Below the pieces are notes generated by a model, which searched no databases, was not told where the DNA came from, and was given only the letters and a program-made list of their open reading frames with translations. A program made the position numbers and the translations under genes. From a bacterium HR28 (lineage in GTDB: Bacteria; Chloroflexota; Chloroflexia; Thermomicrobiales; Thermomicrobiaceae), in the NCBI GenBank assembly GCA_002898255.1, contig BEIE01000002.1:496001-560000 (forward strand): a DNA stretch of 64,000 nt, in the 5' to 3' direction. Positions 1 to 8,869 of this stretch are shown piece after piece (the stretch's first letter is position 1; each line of letters opens with the position of its first letter).

Positions 1-660
1 CAACCCTGGCCTGACGCGCCGCAGCAAGGAGACGAGGATGAAGCGTGGCAGGATTCCAGTGAGATCGGTGCGACGATCGAGACAGCGGGAACCAGTTCTC
101 GCCTGGCCAGCCTCGAACGGCCCGGTGTCTGGCATAAAACCTACGAGGCAGACGAGTACAGCATCGCTCCAACGGGGAGAGGGCTGGACGACGGCACCTC
201 GCCCGGCTCGGCCGTCGGTCACAAGAGCGACCGAACAAGTTGCATGCGGTACGACCCACGAGACCCAGCCTCAGCCTTTCGACAGGAACCGCTCTCTCCG
301 CGAGAGCATGCCCGTGTCGCCCCTGGTCACTTTAGCACGAAGCTAAGAACCACACAAGCAAACCGTGGAGAAGGGAGGTGGCCGATGACGGACACGCTGC
401 TTTCTTGCAACGTGCATGTCGTGCATGCGCTGGCCCCTTTGAGCCGGGCTACTCCGGTCATGGGTGGAAGCATTGAAGTGTGTTACCAAGACGTCATTGC
501 ACGGCCCGGAACTCGACATCGTGCTGTTGCTCCAGGGTGGCAAGGGGATAGGGAAAAGCGCGCCGGCCGGACGGTTCGCTGCTCTTAAGACCAAACCTCA
601 GCCGACAGGGAAAGGTAGCGAATTCCAGAGCCCCTGTTCGCCGTTCGCGAACGGAAAGGG
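1..660. other. Leading non-coding stretch with a possible gene remnant
   Basis: No convincing intact gene was found here. Reading frames are short, mutually overlapping and of low protein character. A 6-bp hairpin (291-296 with 302-307) is the only clear small structure. The frame 464-664 encodes LQGGKGIGKS, which resembles a P-loop, and is listed separately as a possible remnant. Confidence 0.5.
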
Positions 661-664
661 TTGA
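464..664 (+). pseudogene. Possible P-loop ATPase fragment (VapE/primase-helicase-like remnant)
   Basis: This 66-codon frame contains ELDIVLLLQG followed by GKGIGKS, a pattern that resembles the Walker A region of VapE-type or SF3-helicase-like proteins, in which a hydrophobic strand leads into L-x-G-x-Q-G-x-G-K-S. Nothing recognisable precedes or follows it: no Walker B is visible and the frame closes 30 residues later. If real it is a decayed fragment. A chance match in GC-rich non-coding DNA is equally plausible, so this is only a weak call. Confidence 0.15.
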
Positions 665-704
665 CGGCGCTGTGGCACACCGCTATTTTATGCGTGAATA
701 AAAT
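661..704 (+). promoter_or_regulatory. Promoter with inverted-repeat operator for the fatty-acid operon
   Basis: TTGACG (661-666) and TATTTT (684-689) are separated by exactly 17 bp, a good sigma-70-type promoter. A perfect 7-bp inverted repeat, ATTTTAT (685-691) and ATAAAAT (698-704) with a 6-bp spacer, covers the -10 element and the likely start site near 696. This geometry is typical of TetR- or GntR-type repressor sites. Regulation by acyl-CoA is an inference from the genes downstream. Confidence 0.7.
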
Positions 705-817
705 GCGATCGTCCGGCCATCGGCAGCAGTGATTTCCCGCGGCGAAGAGAGGTCCGGCGCATCGTGGGAAGACATCCGAGAGCTGCGTGAGTACACCAAG
801 CGGGAGGGACAGGTCTC

Positions 818-2413
818 ATGAACTTGGACACGCTCACCATCCGACACGTCCTCCTCCGAACCAAATGCTATTTCCCGCGCTCCGAAATCGTGGAACGAGT
901 CGGTGAGGGACGCGTCTGCCGCTACCGGTATGCTCAACTCGCCGAGGAATCGCTGCGTCTGGCGAATGCGCTCAAAAGCCTTGGCGTTCAGGAAGGCGAC
1001 CGGGTAGCGACGCTCCTCTGGAACACCTGGCCACATCTCGTGGCCTACCTCGCGATACCGAACATCGGTGCGGTGATCCACACGCTCAACCTGCGCCTGC
1101 ATCCGAACGATCTCGCCTACATCACAGAGCATGCCGAAGACCGTGTACTGATTGTTGAAGAGTCGTTACTCCCGTTGTACGAGGGCTTTCGTGATCGGGC
1201 ACCCTTCGAGCATGTGATCGTTGTTGGTGACGCATCTAAGGTGCCCGGCGCACTGTCCTACCAGGAACTTATCCAACAGCACGAGCCGGATGAGCAGTGC
1301 TTGGCCGAGGTGCACTGGAACACGCCCGCTTTCCTCTTGTACACGTCAGGGACGACGGGACGACCGAAAGGCGTGCTCTACGTGCACGCGCAACTGGCAC
1401 TTGCGGCGCTTGCCTTAACCTCGACAATCACGTACTACGTGAGCAAGGACGACTCGATCCTGCTTTCGGTGCCGATGTTCCACGTGGCGAGCTGGGCGCT
1501 CCCCTACGCGGGGCTGATCGTCGGGGCCAAGATGGTGTTGCCGGGTCCGCACCCACAACCAGCTGACCTCTTGAATCTCCTCTCTGATGAGCAGGGAACA
1601 TTCGTCGCAGGGGTGCCGACCGTCTGGCATGATGCGGCAAATCTTGTGGAGCGGTATCCTGGGCGCTGGACGTTCTCGCCGCGACTTCGCCTGATCCTGG
1701 GTGGAAGCGCGGCGCCGGAGGCACTGGTCCGACGCTGGGAGTCGTTCGGCGTGACAGTCATCCATGGCTGGGGAATGAGCGAGGTGCTGCTCGGCCTGCA
1801 GGCCCATGTGAAGCTGAGCGACTTCCCACCGGAGCGGCACTATGAACTCCTCCTCAAGCAGGGGATGCCAGCGCCCTTCGTTGAGGCGAAGATCCTCACC
1901 TTCGACGGGAAGGAAGCGCCCTGGGACGGACAGACGATGGGCGAGCTCCTTGTACGCGGCGCCTGGATTGCGGATTCCTACTATCGTGGCGAAAGCCCCG
2001 ACTCCTTTGTTGACGGCTGGCTGCGCACGGGCGATGTAGGGATCATCGACTCCGAAGGGTACGTGAAGCTCGTCGACCGCTTGAAGGACGTGATCAAATC
2101 TGGCGGTGAGTGGATCAGCACAATCGAGCTCGAGAACGCGCTGATGAGCCACCCGGCGATCGAAGAGGCCGCAGTGATCGGTGTCCCGCATGAGCGATGG
2201 CAGGAGCGCCCGTTGGCAGTCGTTGTACTCCGTGAGGGGAAGACAGTCACACCAGAGGAGCTTCGCGAGTACCTGCGCGAGCGCTTTGTGCGCTGGTGGG
2301 TACCAGATGCTTTCGTCTTCGTCGACGAATTGCCCAAGACCTCGACCGGGAAGCTGGCGAAAGCGGTGCTCCGCGAGCGGTTCCGTGATTGGAAGTGGGA
2401 GGGGAGCGAGTGA
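818..2413 (+). CDS. AMP-forming acyl-CoA synthetase (fatty-acid--CoA ligase)
   Basis: The product (531 aa) should activate a fatty acid to its acyl-CoA through an acyl-adenylate. The ANL-superfamily motifs are all in order: P-loop-like YTSGTTGRPKG near residue 175, GWGMSEV near 315, LRTGDVG near 405, the hinge DRLKDVIKSGGEW near 420 and the catalytic lysine in PKTSTGKLAK near the C-terminus. Length is normal for the medium/long-chain family (AlkK/FadD-like). The ATG is preceded by GGGAGG at 802-807. It heads a three-gene beta-oxidation operon and its stop overlaps the next start. Chain-length specificity cannot be read from sequence. Confidence 0.93.
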   Translation: MNLDTLTIRHVLLRTKCYFPRSEIVERVGEGRVCRYRYAQLAEESLRLANALKSLGVQEGDRVATLLWNTWPHLVAYLAIPNIGAVIHTLNLRLHPNDLAYITEHAEDRVLIVEESLLPLYEGFRDRAPFEHVIVVGDASKVPGALSYQELIQQHEPDEQCLAEVHWNTPAFLLYTSGTTGRPKGVLYVHAQLALAALALTSTITYYVSKDDSILLSVPMFHVASWALPYAGLIVGAKMVLPGPHPQPADLLNLLSDEQGTFVAGVPTVWHDAANLVERYPGRWTFSPRLRLILGGSAAPEALVRRWESFGVTVIHGWGMSEVLLGLQAHVKLSDFPPERHYELLLKQGMPAPFVEAKILTFDGKEAPWDGQTMGELLVRGAWIADSYYRGESPDSFVDGWLRTGDVGIIDSEGYVKLVDRLKDVIKSGGEWISTIELENALMSHPAIEEAAVIGVPHERWQERPLAVVVLREGKTVTPEELREYLRERFVRWWVPDAFVFVDELPKTSTGKLAKAVLRERFRDWKWEGSE

Positions 2414-4623
2414 TTAGGCGGATCGGTGTCGTCGGCGCTGGGTCAATGGGAGCAGCAGTCGCGGCGCTCGCCGCTTCGACCGGACTCGACGTGGTCCTGC
2501 TTGATGTCAAGGGAGAAGACGACCCCGCTGGCCCAGCACGCCGCGGCCTGCAGCGCGCCGCACAGCAGCGTGCCTTCCTCAATCCCAGCGCGATCGATCG
2601 GGTACGAGTCGGCAACGTCGAGGACGATCTCGCATGGCTCACCGAGTGCGACTGGGTGCTGGAGGCGATTATTGAGAACCGCGACGCCAAGCGTGATCTG
2701 TTCCGCCGGTTGGACGCTGTCCTTTCTCCTGAGACGATCGTGACGACGAACACCTCGACCTTCACGCTAGCACAGCTCTTGCCGGCAGAACTGGGCGCAT
2801 GGCGTGAGCGGTTCTTCGTCACGCACTTCTTTAATCCACCGCGTGCGCTCCTGCTCTGTGAAGTAACCGCGTTCCCGGAGGGGGAGACCGCGCGCTTTGC
2901 GACCTTCGTCCGCTTCTTGGAACAACGACTGGGGCGACGCGTCCTCCTCGTGCGCGATACACCTGGCTTCGTCGCCAACCGCTTCGGCATCTATGCCCTC
3001 GTCCAGGCTGTCCGGCTCACCGGCGAACTTGGGCTTGCTCCGGAAGACGTCGATGCGCTCACTGGCCCGCTGTTGGGACGTCCTCGATCAGCAACCTTCC
3101 GGACAATCGATCTGACTGGCCTTGACATCTTGGTGCTGGGGACACGCAGCTTGCAGGAGTCGACCGGGGACGATTACGCAGTGCCGGATTGGATCCTTGA
3201 CCTGTACCAGGCAGGGCGACTCGGCGACAAGACCGGTGGAGGAATCTTCCGTCGCGAAGGGGAGCAGCAGCTGACGTACGATCCGCTGCAGCGCGCTGAT
3301 CGTCCCTTCCGCGCTGCAGTGATCCCCGGGCTCGAGGAACTTCTGCGCCAGCCGTTCCCGCAGCGTCTGCTTGGCGCGCTTGAGCTGCCTTCTCCATACG
3401 GTGACTACGTGCGGCAGTTGCTCGGCCGGACCTTTGGGTACGTGCTCCAGCGGACAACCGACGCGGCACGCGATATCGCGAGCGTCGATCGAGCACTGGA
3501 GTGGGGCTTTGGCTGGGCAGCCGGCCCATATGCCCAGATGGACTTCCTCGGCCCACAGCGCGTGCGCGCCCTGCTGGCGGAGGCAGGAGTGCCGGCTGCA
3601 GAGCTCCTTACGCTGGCCGAGCGGCGCGGCGGCTTCTTCCTGGATGGTCAGGTACTGGATCCGGCGAGCGGTGAACTTGTCCCCGAGGAACGCCTCCCTT
3701 CGACACGCCGCACGCGGCAGATTCGCACGCGGGAGGCACTCGAGCGCGAGGGAATGCGCGACCTTGGAGACGGTGTGCTCGCACTTCGTATACGGTCGCT
3801 TGAGGCATTGCCTCGAGCGCTCGAGGAAGCACTGGCGCGCTGGCCAAGTGCGCTCGTGCTCGTGCCTGCACTCGACAGCTTCGGCTATCCATACAGCGAA
3901 CTCCTCCAGTTGGCTGAATCGGGTGATCAGGCCGGACTTGAGGAGCGGCTCCGCGCGCTGCAGGCAGCGTTGCAAGCACTGACCCGTGTCCCAATCCCGG
4001 TCGTCGCGGCACTCGACGGTGAGGCGCGGGGTGCAGGGACAACGCTGGCGCTCTGGAGTGACGCGACGGTGTCCTACCTCACAACACCGCTTGGTTATCC
4101 GGGCGCGGCGGCCGGGCTGGTACCGCTCGGCGCACTGGTGGCTCTTCGCGTGCGCAGTGAGGCCCGGGCCTCCACGCTCGCTGCCCCACTGCGTGCAGAA
4201 CTGGGAGCAGCAAGCGCGCTGACGACACTCCTGGCTGCGGAACGGGTCGATTCGGCCCACTTGGCTGGAACACTCGGCCTCCTCGGTGACCGCTGGCTGG
4301 TAACGGTTGACCGGGACGGACTCTTGGAGACGGCAGCCGACCTGGCCCGGGCCCTGGCTCACGGCGTTCCAGCACGACCGCTCGCCTCGCGTGAGACGTT
4401 CGCCGAGGCTAGTCAGATGACCGCTGCCGGTCCTTCGCTCGCTGAGTTGGATCCGACTGCACGGAGTGTGGTTGAGACATTGGCCCGTGCGTTGCGAAGT
4501 GCGGGAACGTTGGAGGAGCTCCTGCGGGCTGAGCGGGCGGCGGTCGTTGAGCTACTCAGCCAGGCGGCACTTCGGGAGAAGGCAGCGGCTACATTGCAAG
4601 CCCTGAGTGCACCACGACGGTGA
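2410..4623 (+). CDS. FadN-like 3-hydroxyacyl-CoA dehydrogenase with degenerate crotonase domain
   Basis: The product (737 aa) has an N-terminal NAD-binding domain (GAGSMG near residue 10), the 3-hydroxyacyl-CoA dehydrogenase signature with catalytic His in HFFNPP, a second dehydrogenase helical domain, and a C-terminal crotonase-fold domain from about residue 440. This is the domain order of FadN rather than FadB. In the crotonase part the two catalytic glutamates of enoyl-CoA hydratases are not conserved: GGGCEL-type sequence reads GAGTTL and PE-x-GLIP reads YPGAAAGLVP. It probably therefore only oxidises 3-hydroxyacyl-CoA. I chose the GTG at 2410, overlapping the upstream TGA, because GGAGGGG lies at 2398-2404; an ATG at 2389 is possible. 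Confidence 0.88.
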   Translation: MIRRIGVVGAGSMGAAVAALAASTGLDVVLLDVKGEDDPAGPARRGLQRAAQQRAFLNPSAIDRVRVGNVEDDLAWLTECDWVLEAIIENRDAKRDLFRRLDAVLSPETIVTTNTSTFTLAQLLPAELGAWRERFFVTHFFNPPRALLLCEVTAFPEGETARFATFVRFLEQRLGRRVLLVRDTPGFVANRFGIYALVQAVRLTGELGLAPEDVDALTGPLLGRPRSATFRTIDLTGLDILVLGTRSLQESTGDDYAVPDWILDLYQAGRLGDKTGGGIFRREGEQQLTYDPLQRADRPFRAAVIPGLEELLRQPFPQRLLGALELPSPYGDYVRQLLGRTFGYVLQRTTDAARDIASVDRALEWGFGWAAGPYAQMDFLGPQRVRALLAEAGVPAAELLTLAERRGGFFLDGQVLDPASGELVPEERLPSTRRTRQIRTREALEREGMRDLGDGVLALRIRSLEALPRALEEALARWPSALVLVPALDSFGYPYSELLQLAESGDQAGLEERLRALQAALQALTRVPIPVVAALDGEARGAGTTLALWSDATVSYLTTPLGYPGAAAGLVPLGALVALRVRSEARASTLAAPLRAELGAASALTTLLAAERVDSAHLAGTLGLLGDRWLVTVDRDGLLETAADLARALAHGVPARPLASRETFAEASQMTAAGPSLAELDPTARSVVETLARALRSAGTLEELLRAERAAVVELLSQAALREKAAATLQALSAPRR

Positions 4624-4650
4624 GGCATGTTGGGGAATGGGAGAAGCGGG

Positions 4651-5421
4651 ATGGAGCGGATACTCCGCGAAGTACAAGATGGTGTGCTGTTGATCCGGCT
4701 GAACCGGCCGGACAAGCTCAACGCGATCGACGAACAGATGCTGCGCGAACTGTGTACAGCCCTGGACGAGGCACGCGTGGATGACGCAGTACGCGTCGTC
4801 GTCCTGACGGGGAACGAGCGAGCGTTTTCAGCCGGTGCGGACATCGATGGATTTGCTCAGGTGACGGTTGAGGAATTGGCAACCAGCCGTTCCGATTTAC
4901 CGCTGTGGGACACGATCCGGCGCTTTCCGAAGCCATTGATCGCAGCCGTTTCCGGCTATGTCTTCGGCGGTGGGCTTGAGTTGACGTTGGCCTGCGATCT
5001 TGTCGTTGCATCGCAGACTGCGCGCTTTGCCGCACCAGAGATTCGCATCGGTCTCATTCCAGGAGCGGGCGGAACACAGCTCCTCGCACGGCGCTTCGGG
5101 AAGTACCGGGCGATGGAGCTCGTCCTGACGGGTCGGGAGTTTTCAGCCGATGAGGCCGAACGTTGGGGACTAGTCAATCTGGTTACGGCTCCCGAAGAGT
5201 ACTTGACGCGTGCGCTCGAGCTGGCACGGCAGATCGCACAGCATTCGCCAGCAGCGGTGCGAGCTGCCAAGGCTGCAATTGTGCAGGGGCTTGAGATGCC
5301 GCTCGACCCTGCGCTCCGCTTCGAACGGGAGCTGTTCCTGCGCGTCTTCACCACACCGGAAGCACAAGAGGCGATCCGCAGTTTCCTGGAGCGGCGACGC
5401 GCTAAGCAACAGGGTGGCTGA
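4651..5421 (+). CDS. Enoyl-CoA hydratase (crotonase family)
   Basis: The product (256 aa) should hydrate trans-2-enoyl-CoA in beta-oxidation. Both catalytic glutamates are present: in GYVFGGGLELTLACD and in APEIRIGLIPGAGGTQ; the oxyanion-hole AFSAGAD is near residue 65. It follows the dehydrogenase by 27 bp in the same operon and supplies the hydratase activity that the fused crotonase domain of that protein seems to have lost. I prefer the ATG at 4651 (GGGAGA at 4639-4644, 6-nt spacing) over the ATG at 4627, whose only purine run is too close. Confidence 0.93.
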   Translation: MERILREVQDGVLLIRLNRPDKLNAIDEQMLRELCTALDEARVDDAVRVVVLTGNERAFSAGADIDGFAQVTVEELATSRSDLPLWDTIRRFPKPLIAAVSGYVFGGGLELTLACDLVVASQTARFAAPEIRIGLIPGAGGTQLLARRFGKYRAMELVLTGREFSADEAERWGLVNLVTAPEEYLTRALELARQIAQHSPAAVRAAKAAIVQGLEMPLDPALRFERELFLRVFTTPEAQEAIRSFLERRRAKQQGG

Positions 5422-5442
5422 GAACATCTCTCTGTGAGCACG

Positions 5443-5505
5443 GGAGAGACGGCCTGGCACCAATGTCGGGCCGTCTCTCCATCCCAGGCGAACATCTCTT
5501 CGCCT
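5443..5505. terminator. Tandem hairpins between convergent genes
   Basis: A perfect 12-bp stem (5443-5454 with 5469-5480, 14-nt loop) lies just after the hydratase stop, followed by a 7-bp stem with a 6-nt loop (5486-5492 with 5499-5505). There is no U-tract, which is common for hairpins between convergent genes in this window. The position suggests termination of the fatty-acid operon and possibly also of the deacetylase gene on the other strand. Confidence 0.6.
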
Positions 5506-5549
5506 AGGCCCCCTGCTTTCAGCTAGAGGACCACAAGCGGTGGCACCGC

Positions 5550-6905
5550 TCAGAACCGCTCGACATACCAGGCGAAGCGGTCGAGCGAGATCGTGCCGCC
5601 GATCTCGATGCGCGGCTCGGCCCAGCGCTTTTCACGCGTCCAATGAGTGCCGCCCCAGGCGGCCATGGCCCCGAAGTACCCAGTTGTGCTGACGATTGCG
5701 ACGACACGACCATTCCATTCGCCCCCAGGATAGGCGAAGAACAACACCGGTCCGCCGAGCCACTCTTCGAGTTTCTGGCGGCTGGTGACGGCCTCCCAAT
5801 GGATCTCTCCGTCGCTAAGGCGAGTCATCATGCGATGCGTCATGGAGTGGGAACCGATTTCGTGTCCCATGGATCGCAACTCTCGGAGCTCCGCTGGGCC
5901 TAGTGCACTACGGCCTGGGACGACAAAGAACGTCGCGGTCATATTGCGCGCCGCAAGTGCCCGTGCGGCGGCCATCTGACTTCGTGGTCCATCATCAAAG
6001 GTGATCACCACGGCCCGTTCGGGCAACGGGCCATCGGCCAGCAGCGCTTCGTAGGCCTGCTCCAGTGACACCGTCACATAGCCATTGGTGAGGAGCCAAT
6101 CAAGCTGCTGTTCGAGCCGCCACAGTGGAATGCGGTAGCGACCAGCTGGTTCACCGATATCGTGATACATCAGGACAGGTAACCGGAACGCACGGGGAAA
6201 AAGTGCGGGGTCATAGTCTGGCACATCCGGCTGACGGGCCACTGGGGAGGTATCGACGCCATCGCGAGTGGCGAGCGCAGCCCCGAGCCGGCCGAGCTGC
6301 ACCTCCCAGAGCGTGCCGAGTGCTTCAGGATGCCATTCGAAGCGCGCCCGCTCGAAGTACTGCACGGTGTAGGTTTGGCCGGTCTCCGGATCGGTCTCGC
6401 TAAACTCCTCAGAGATTGGATACCCGAAGACGGTGAGTGCACCGTTACGGAGCCAGTAGCGGAGGAAACCGTAGGCGAGCGTGTGGCCGGTCTCAGGGAA
6501 ATACCGGCGAAGCGGGGTGTCCGGCGGTGGAGGATCGAGCACGAGTGGCGCAAAGGCGGGTTCACTGCGTTCGGCAGAGAGGAGTGCACCAACGCGGGTG
6601 AGCTGCACAGGGCAATCTGTGAGGCCAGCGCATGTGAGGGGCGCTTCCATGCGCGCTCGCTCGAAGTACTGGACGAGCATCCCCTCGCGCTCGTGCACCT
6701 CGCTGATCGGATAGCCAAAGATGCGCAGTCCACCGTGGCCACGCCAGAAGGAAAGGAACGGTTCGGCGAGGTGGTGACCGGTCGCCGGAAAATAGACGAT
6801 CGATGGGCCGCTGCTGGCCCAAGCAGGCTGCGCGATCGGGACCGTACCGAGAACAGCAAAAGCCAACGCGAGCAGGAGACTAAGTCGCCCCATCCCCTTC
6901 CTCAC
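5550..6905 (-). CDS. Exported polysaccharide deacetylase with two FGYP modules
   Basis: The product (451 aa) has a signal peptide (hydrophobic run ending in QPAWA) and two copies of an extracytoplasmic module at roughly residues 35-115 and 130-215, each with a ...TGH...F..YW...FGYPISE...VQYFERAR pattern. A NodB-type carbohydrate esterase domain fills the C-terminal half: motif 1 VITFDDGP, motif 2 HSMTH and motif 3 FFAYPGGEW. It should deacetylate cell-wall or surface glycans outside the membrane. The start is GTG at 6905 or ATG at 6893; the first gives a more basic signal peptide. Related modules occur in four other genes of this window. Confidence 0.85.
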   Translation of the reverse strand: MRKGMGRLSLLLALAFAVLGTVPIAQPAWASSGPSIVYFPATGHHLAEPFLSFWRGHGGLRIFGYPISEVHEREGMLVQYFERARMEAPLTCAGLTDCPVQLTRVGALLSAERSEPAFAPLVLDPPPPDTPLRRYFPETGHTLAYGFLRYWLRNGALTVFGYPISEEFSETDPETGQTYTVQYFERARFEWHPEALGTLWEVQLGRLGAALATRDGVDTSPVARQPDVPDYDPALFPRAFRLPVLMYHDIGEPAGRYRIPLWRLEQQLDWLLTNGYVTVSLEQAYEALLADGPLPERAVVITFDDGPRSQMAAARALAARNMTATFFVVPGRSALGPAELRELRSMGHEIGSHSMTHRMMTRLSDGEIHWEAVTSRQKLEEWLGGPVLFFAYPGGEWNGRVVAIVSTTGYFGAMAAWGGTHWTREKRWAEPRIEIGGTISLDRFAWYVERF

Positions 6906-7528
6906 CCCTTCCCATCAGTTCGGATAGGCCGCACGAAGGCCCCACCATGAAGATGAACGAACAGCTTGGTCAACCGTTACAGGATTGTCATAGCACGGAC
7001 TACCAAACGGTCACTCCTCCGTGCAGCGTACGCACTGGTTGGTGCGCGCGCTTGCCAGAGCCAAATGGGGGCACGACCGTCTTGGTGGGGGGAGAGGAGT
7101 GCGATCGCTGGAGGTGGACAGGTACTTTCTTGGACACTGAGGTTGTGCCAACTCAACGATGAAATGAAGTACAACGGACGGCAAGCACACGGAATATCCA
7201 CGCCTTTCTCCTCCGTGAGGAGCAGCATTTCTACTCCCCACCGCGGAGATGGGTAACGAACCGAGTACAGGCACAACGCAGTATGTTCTGGCAGCGTCAC
7301 GACTCGCGCTCGCTGTCCCTCTTGGCACGTTTCTGTGGGGGAGATGAGAATCTCTCGTCACGGGCAGTTCCCATTCCGTTTGGGGCGATGGGAACTGCGA
7401 GACATCGTCGGGAGAACGCTGCCAGTAAGCAGCGACGCAGTGCGGTGCAGTCGCGGACAGGAGAAAGGAACTGATCGGGAACGCGCGGTAGGTTGTTCGG
7501 CCGATCGGGATTGATCGAGGGCCTTTTC
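6906..7528. other. 623-bp intergenic region
   Basis: This gap lies between the end of the Cmr operon and the start of the deacetylase, both on the minus strand. It should hold the operon's terminator and the deacetylase promoter, but I could not fix either with confidence. No repeat array, tRNA or plausible gene is seen. Confidence 0.5.
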
Positions 7529-8866
7529 TTAGGTCACCTCGGACAGGAGATCCACCTGTGGAAACTGGCGGTGCGGGAGCGGCCGGCGCACCTCCTTCTC
7601 CACGAGCACCGTGAGTCCGGCACGACAGAGTTCGATCCCGTCACAGCCGTACTCCCGCCAGACATTGCCCGTGACCGGCGTGAATCCGTGCGCGAGGAGC
7701 GAGTGGTTGCGGTGCCGCGTCCAGTCCAGGAGTCGGCCACGTTCGGCACGCAGCCAGTCAGCGAGTGGTTCATCAGGAAAGGCGGCCAACACATCCCAGG
7801 CCTGCAGGAGCGCGAGTGTCAGCGGACGTCCTGGCTCGACGCGGGACGCATATTGTACGCGGAGCGCCTCAGGAAGGCGTGCAAGATCAGCGTTGCTCGT
7901 ATCGATACGGTGGCCGAGCCAGAGGCGGAGCTGGACGAGGAGCTCCAGCGCGCGGTAGACGCGCGCCATCGCGTCGTCATAGCGGGCCTGAGCGGCACGC
8001 CGCTCAGCGTTGAGCAGAAGATCCTCGACAGCAACATAGGGATCGCGCAGCTGATCCAGGTCAATCAAGCGTGGTTGATCGGGGGATTGTCGGTTCTCCT
8101 TTGCAGTGAAGGCACGGGTGACTCCTTGGAGTTGTTGAAGCACTTCGAGCCATTGGTACCAATTCGCTCGATAGATTCCAAGAAGCGTGGCCGCTCGCTC
8201 CAGCTCATAGCGATCCCAAGCATCGAAGGCACGGCACAGGTTGCGAACTCGTTCCAACTGACCGCGCAGGGACGGGGAGATCTCGCGCTGGAGCGCTTGG
8301 CCAAGCAGGCGATCTGCCTCTGCGTAGTCGAAGCGCTCAAGGGCATCGCGAGCGCGGGACACGAGCCGCCGGGCACGCAGGTCATGAATACCGGAAACAG
8401 CAACAAAGCTTTCGGTACCAGGGATAACAGTGGCTTGCTGACCGCGTTGTCCGCGGACGAGGCGTAGCTTGACTTCGGGGCTCTGCTCGTTGTCCAAGGC
8501 AGCGAGGGCCAGCGCGGCACTCATGGTCTTCGTGCCAGCGGTATAGTCAGCGAGCAGCTCAGCTCCTGGGAAGCGGGCACGGAGACCTTCCAGGCACTGC
8601 ACGAGCTTTTGGTAACAATCGGCCAGGTCATCGGGATCCGGCAGCACGAGGGACTCATACTGATGCGGTGATAGGCTAACCAACCGAGCATATTCGCCAA
8701 CATAGTCGAGGCTACCAGCCTGAGGTCTATCAGGCTGTGAACAAACGAAGACGACGTAATCGGGTTGGGCCTCGCGGAGAGCGACCGCCTCTGGGCGTTG
8801 GGAGACGTCACCGTTCACTGGCTTCCCGACGTTGAGGACGAGGATACGACGGACGGAAGCGCTCAT
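7529..8866 (-). CDS. CARF-HEPN ribonuclease, Csm6-like (TIGR02710/Cas02710 type)
   Basis: The product (445 aa) is the last gene of the Cmr operon, 3 nt after cmr6. Residues 1-160 form a CARF-like sensor domain, starting ILVLNVGKPV and carrying the ligand-loop signature D107-x-T-x-G-T-K113. The C-terminal region carries an HEPN active-site pattern, R386-N387 and H393, in RNHSLLAHGF. Family knowledge: such proteins are switched on by cyclic oligoadenylate made by Cas10 and degrade RNA non-specifically. The middle is helical. Assignment to the TIGR02710 group rests on the RN-x-S-x-x-AHG and D-T-x-GTK signatures, not on a search. Ring size of the activator is not predictable. Confidence 0.82.
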   Translation of the reverse strand: MSASVRRILVLNVGKPVNGDVSQRPEAVALREAQPDYVVFVCSQPDRPQAGSLDYVGEYARLVSLSPHQYESLVLPDPDDLADCYQKLVQCLEGLRARFPGAELLADYTAGTKTMSAALALAALDNEQSPEVKLRLVRGQRGQQATVIPGTESFVAVSGIHDLRARRLVSRARDALERFDYAEADRLLGQALQREISPSLRGQLERVRNLCRAFDAWDRYELERAATLLGIYRANWYQWLEVLQQLQGVTRAFTAKENRQSPDQPRLIDLDQLRDPYVAVEDLLLNAERRAAQARYDDAMARVYRALELLVQLRLWLGHRIDTSNADLARLPEALRVQYASRVEPGRPLTLALLQAWDVLAAFPDEPLADWLRAERGRLLDWTRHRNHSLLAHGFTPVTGNVWREYGCDGIELCRAGLTVLVEKEVRRPLPHRQFPQVDLLSEVT

Positions 8867-8869
8867 GAT

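Noticed and set aside
3088-4362. 424-codon minus-strand frame opposite the FadN-like gene
   Set aside because: High GC gives long antisense frames; the plus-strand gene has all domain motifs and this one has none.
7493-8467. 324-codon plus-strand frame opposite the CARF-HEPN gene
   Set aside because: Antisense shadow of a well-supported gene in a compact operon; no ribosome-binding site and no motifs.
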